Positions 12,616-13,410 of a stretch of DNA of 13,410 nucleotides are shown here, one piece after another. The notes under the pieces were generated by a model that worked only from the letters and a program-made list of their open reading frames with translations, had not been told where the DNA came from and did no database searches. How positions within the stretch are numbered: the first letter of the stretch is position 1; each line of letters opens with the position of its first letter. The position numbers and the translations under genes were made by a program. The DNA lies in the NCBI GenBank assembly GCA_913054115.1, contig CAJXIS010000017.1:1-13410 (forward strand). Reading direction: 5' to 3'. This DNA is from an uncultured Acidimicrobiaceae bacterium. GTDB lineage: Bacteria; Actinomycetota; Acidimicrobiia; Acidimicrobiales; MedAcidi-G1.

Positions 12616-13410
12616 TCAGAAGTCGACGTCGATCCAGCGTAGGACAGCGAGTTCGATCTCGGCCAGGTGCTCCCCGTCGACGATCTTGGAACCGGAGATG
12701 TCCCGGACATAGAACGCATCGACCACGTCGGAACCCAGCGTCTGCACGCGGGCGCTCACGATGTCGAGGTCGAGCTCGGCGAACGCACGGGTGATCCGGT
12801 ACAGGACACCCACACCGTCCGGGCAGGTGACCTCCAGCACCGTGGCCGTCGCCGAGGTGCGATTGTCGACGGTGACCTTCGGCCGGGCCGGGCGGGCCGA
12901 CGTCGGCGCCGTCCGGTACGTGCGTGAGCGATCTCCCAGTCGAGCGGCCACTGCCAGGCGGCCGGCCAGGGCCAGATCGACCTGCCGGCAGATGTGCTCC
13001 CAGTCGGGGACCTCGCCGAACGCCCCCTCCACCCGGAACACAGAGAGCGCCCTGCCGACTTCCGTGTACGCCGCAGCCGAGACGACCCCCGCCCCGTTGA
13101 GGGCGAGCACCCCGGCGATCTTGGAGAAGGCACCCGGTCGGTCGTCGGCCACGACCGTCAACGTCGAGCCGTCACCCCGCACGATCATCCCCTCGCCTTC
13201 GAGCAGTTCCCGCTGCGACTCGTCGGGGAACCGACCTCCGACCACCTCGTCGAACCCACCGCCGGCGAGGACATGGTCGGCCCGCCGAACCAGCTCCTCG
13301 ACGAGTTCCGCCTTCCATGCACTCCACGCCGACGGTCCGGTGGCGATCGAGTCGGCCTCGGTGAGGGCACCCAGCAGGGCCAGCAGTTGACGGCCCCCGA
13401 CCGCATCCGC
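12616..13410 (-). CDS. glnD: PII nucleotidyltransferase GlnD, C-terminal part
   Basis: The frame is open to the right edge, so only the last 264 residues are present; full GlnD is usually about 750-900 residues. The visible N-terminal part (LLGALTEADSIATGPSAWSAWK) is the LTEADS..A.GP..WS.WK signature between the HD domain and the ACT domains. Two ACT domains follow, at about 83-145 (STLTVVADDRPGAFSKIAGV) and 190-250 (TVLEVTCPDGVGVLYRITRA), which sense glutamine in this family. GlnD modifies PII with UMP, or with AMP in several actinobacteria, and removes the group when nitrogen is sufficient. The nucleotidyltransferase and HD domains lie outside the window. No glnB/glnK or amtB is visible, though in actinobacteria they usually lie upstream of glnD, which would be beyond the right edge. 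Confidence 0.92.
   Translation of the reverse strand, partial: ADAVGGRQLLALLGALTEADSIATGPSAWSAWKAELVEELVRRADHVLAGGGFDEVVGGRFPDESQRELLEGEGMIVRGDGSTLTVVADDRPGAFSKIAGVLALNGAGVVSAAAYTEVGRALSVFRVEGAFGEVPDWEHICRQVDLALAGRLAVAARLGDRSRTYRTAPTSARPARPKVTVDNRTSATATVLEVTCPDGVGVLYRITRAFAELDLDIVSARVQTLGSDVVDAFYVRDISGSKIVDGEHLAEIELAVLRWIDVDF

Noticed and set aside
12558..12719. Nudix frame extended upstream to an ATG at 12719
   Set aside because: That part is out of frame with and overlaps the end of glnD, is Ser/Arg-rich, and the Nudix_N-like domain begins right after the GTG at 12557.

Overview
The window is gene-dense, very GC-rich bacterial chromosome. GTG and TTG starts are frequent, and cotranscribed genes overlap by 1 or 4 bases. 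An F420-type nitroreductase fragment, a PAC2-family protein, a soluble acyl-ACP desaturase and a PGM2-like sugar mutase next to purine nucleoside phosphorylase all point to an actinobacterium. A little-studied lineage such as the Acidimicrobiia would fit, but that placement is inference. No mobile element, CRISPR array, tRNA or rRNA is visible.

Layout. 1-301 is the 3' end of a deazaflavin-dependent nitroreductase-like gene (+). 323-727 is a hotdog thioesterase (-). 851-6612 is a tightly coupled five-gene operon (+): purine nucleoside phosphorylase, PGM2-like phosphosugar mutase, deoxyribose-phosphate aldolase, aldehyde dehydrogenase and a shortened aldehyde dehydrogenase-like protein. Facing it on the minus strand (8813-6623) are cytidine deaminase, pyrimidine nucleoside phosphorylase and a small lipoprotein. 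Then come an acyl-ACP desaturase (+), an unrecognised beta-rich protein (+), a GNAT acetyltransferase (-), a PAC2-family protein (+), and a Nudix hydrolase (-) downstream of the C-terminal part of glnD (-), which runs off the right edge.

How the genes work together. The two convergent operons encode an almost complete nucleoside and deoxynucleoside catabolic route. Cdd deaminates cytidines, DeoA and PNP release pentose 1-phosphates, the mutase would convert these to 5-phosphates in place of DeoB, DeoC splits deoxyribose 5-phosphate into glyceraldehyde 3-phosphate and acetaldehyde, and the aldehyde dehydrogenase removes the acetaldehyde. No nucleoside transporter and no regulator is in view.

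The most unusual item is the last gene of the plus-strand operon. It is an aldehyde dehydrogenase paralogue that lacks the whole catalytic-cysteine region but keeps what looks like the C-terminal oligomerisation strand. Its active neighbour lacks exactly that strand, so the two may form a heteromer. A second pattern is that four monocistronic or first-in-unit genes have a TANNNT box 7-8 bases before the start codon and no ribosome binding site, which suggests leaderless transcripts.
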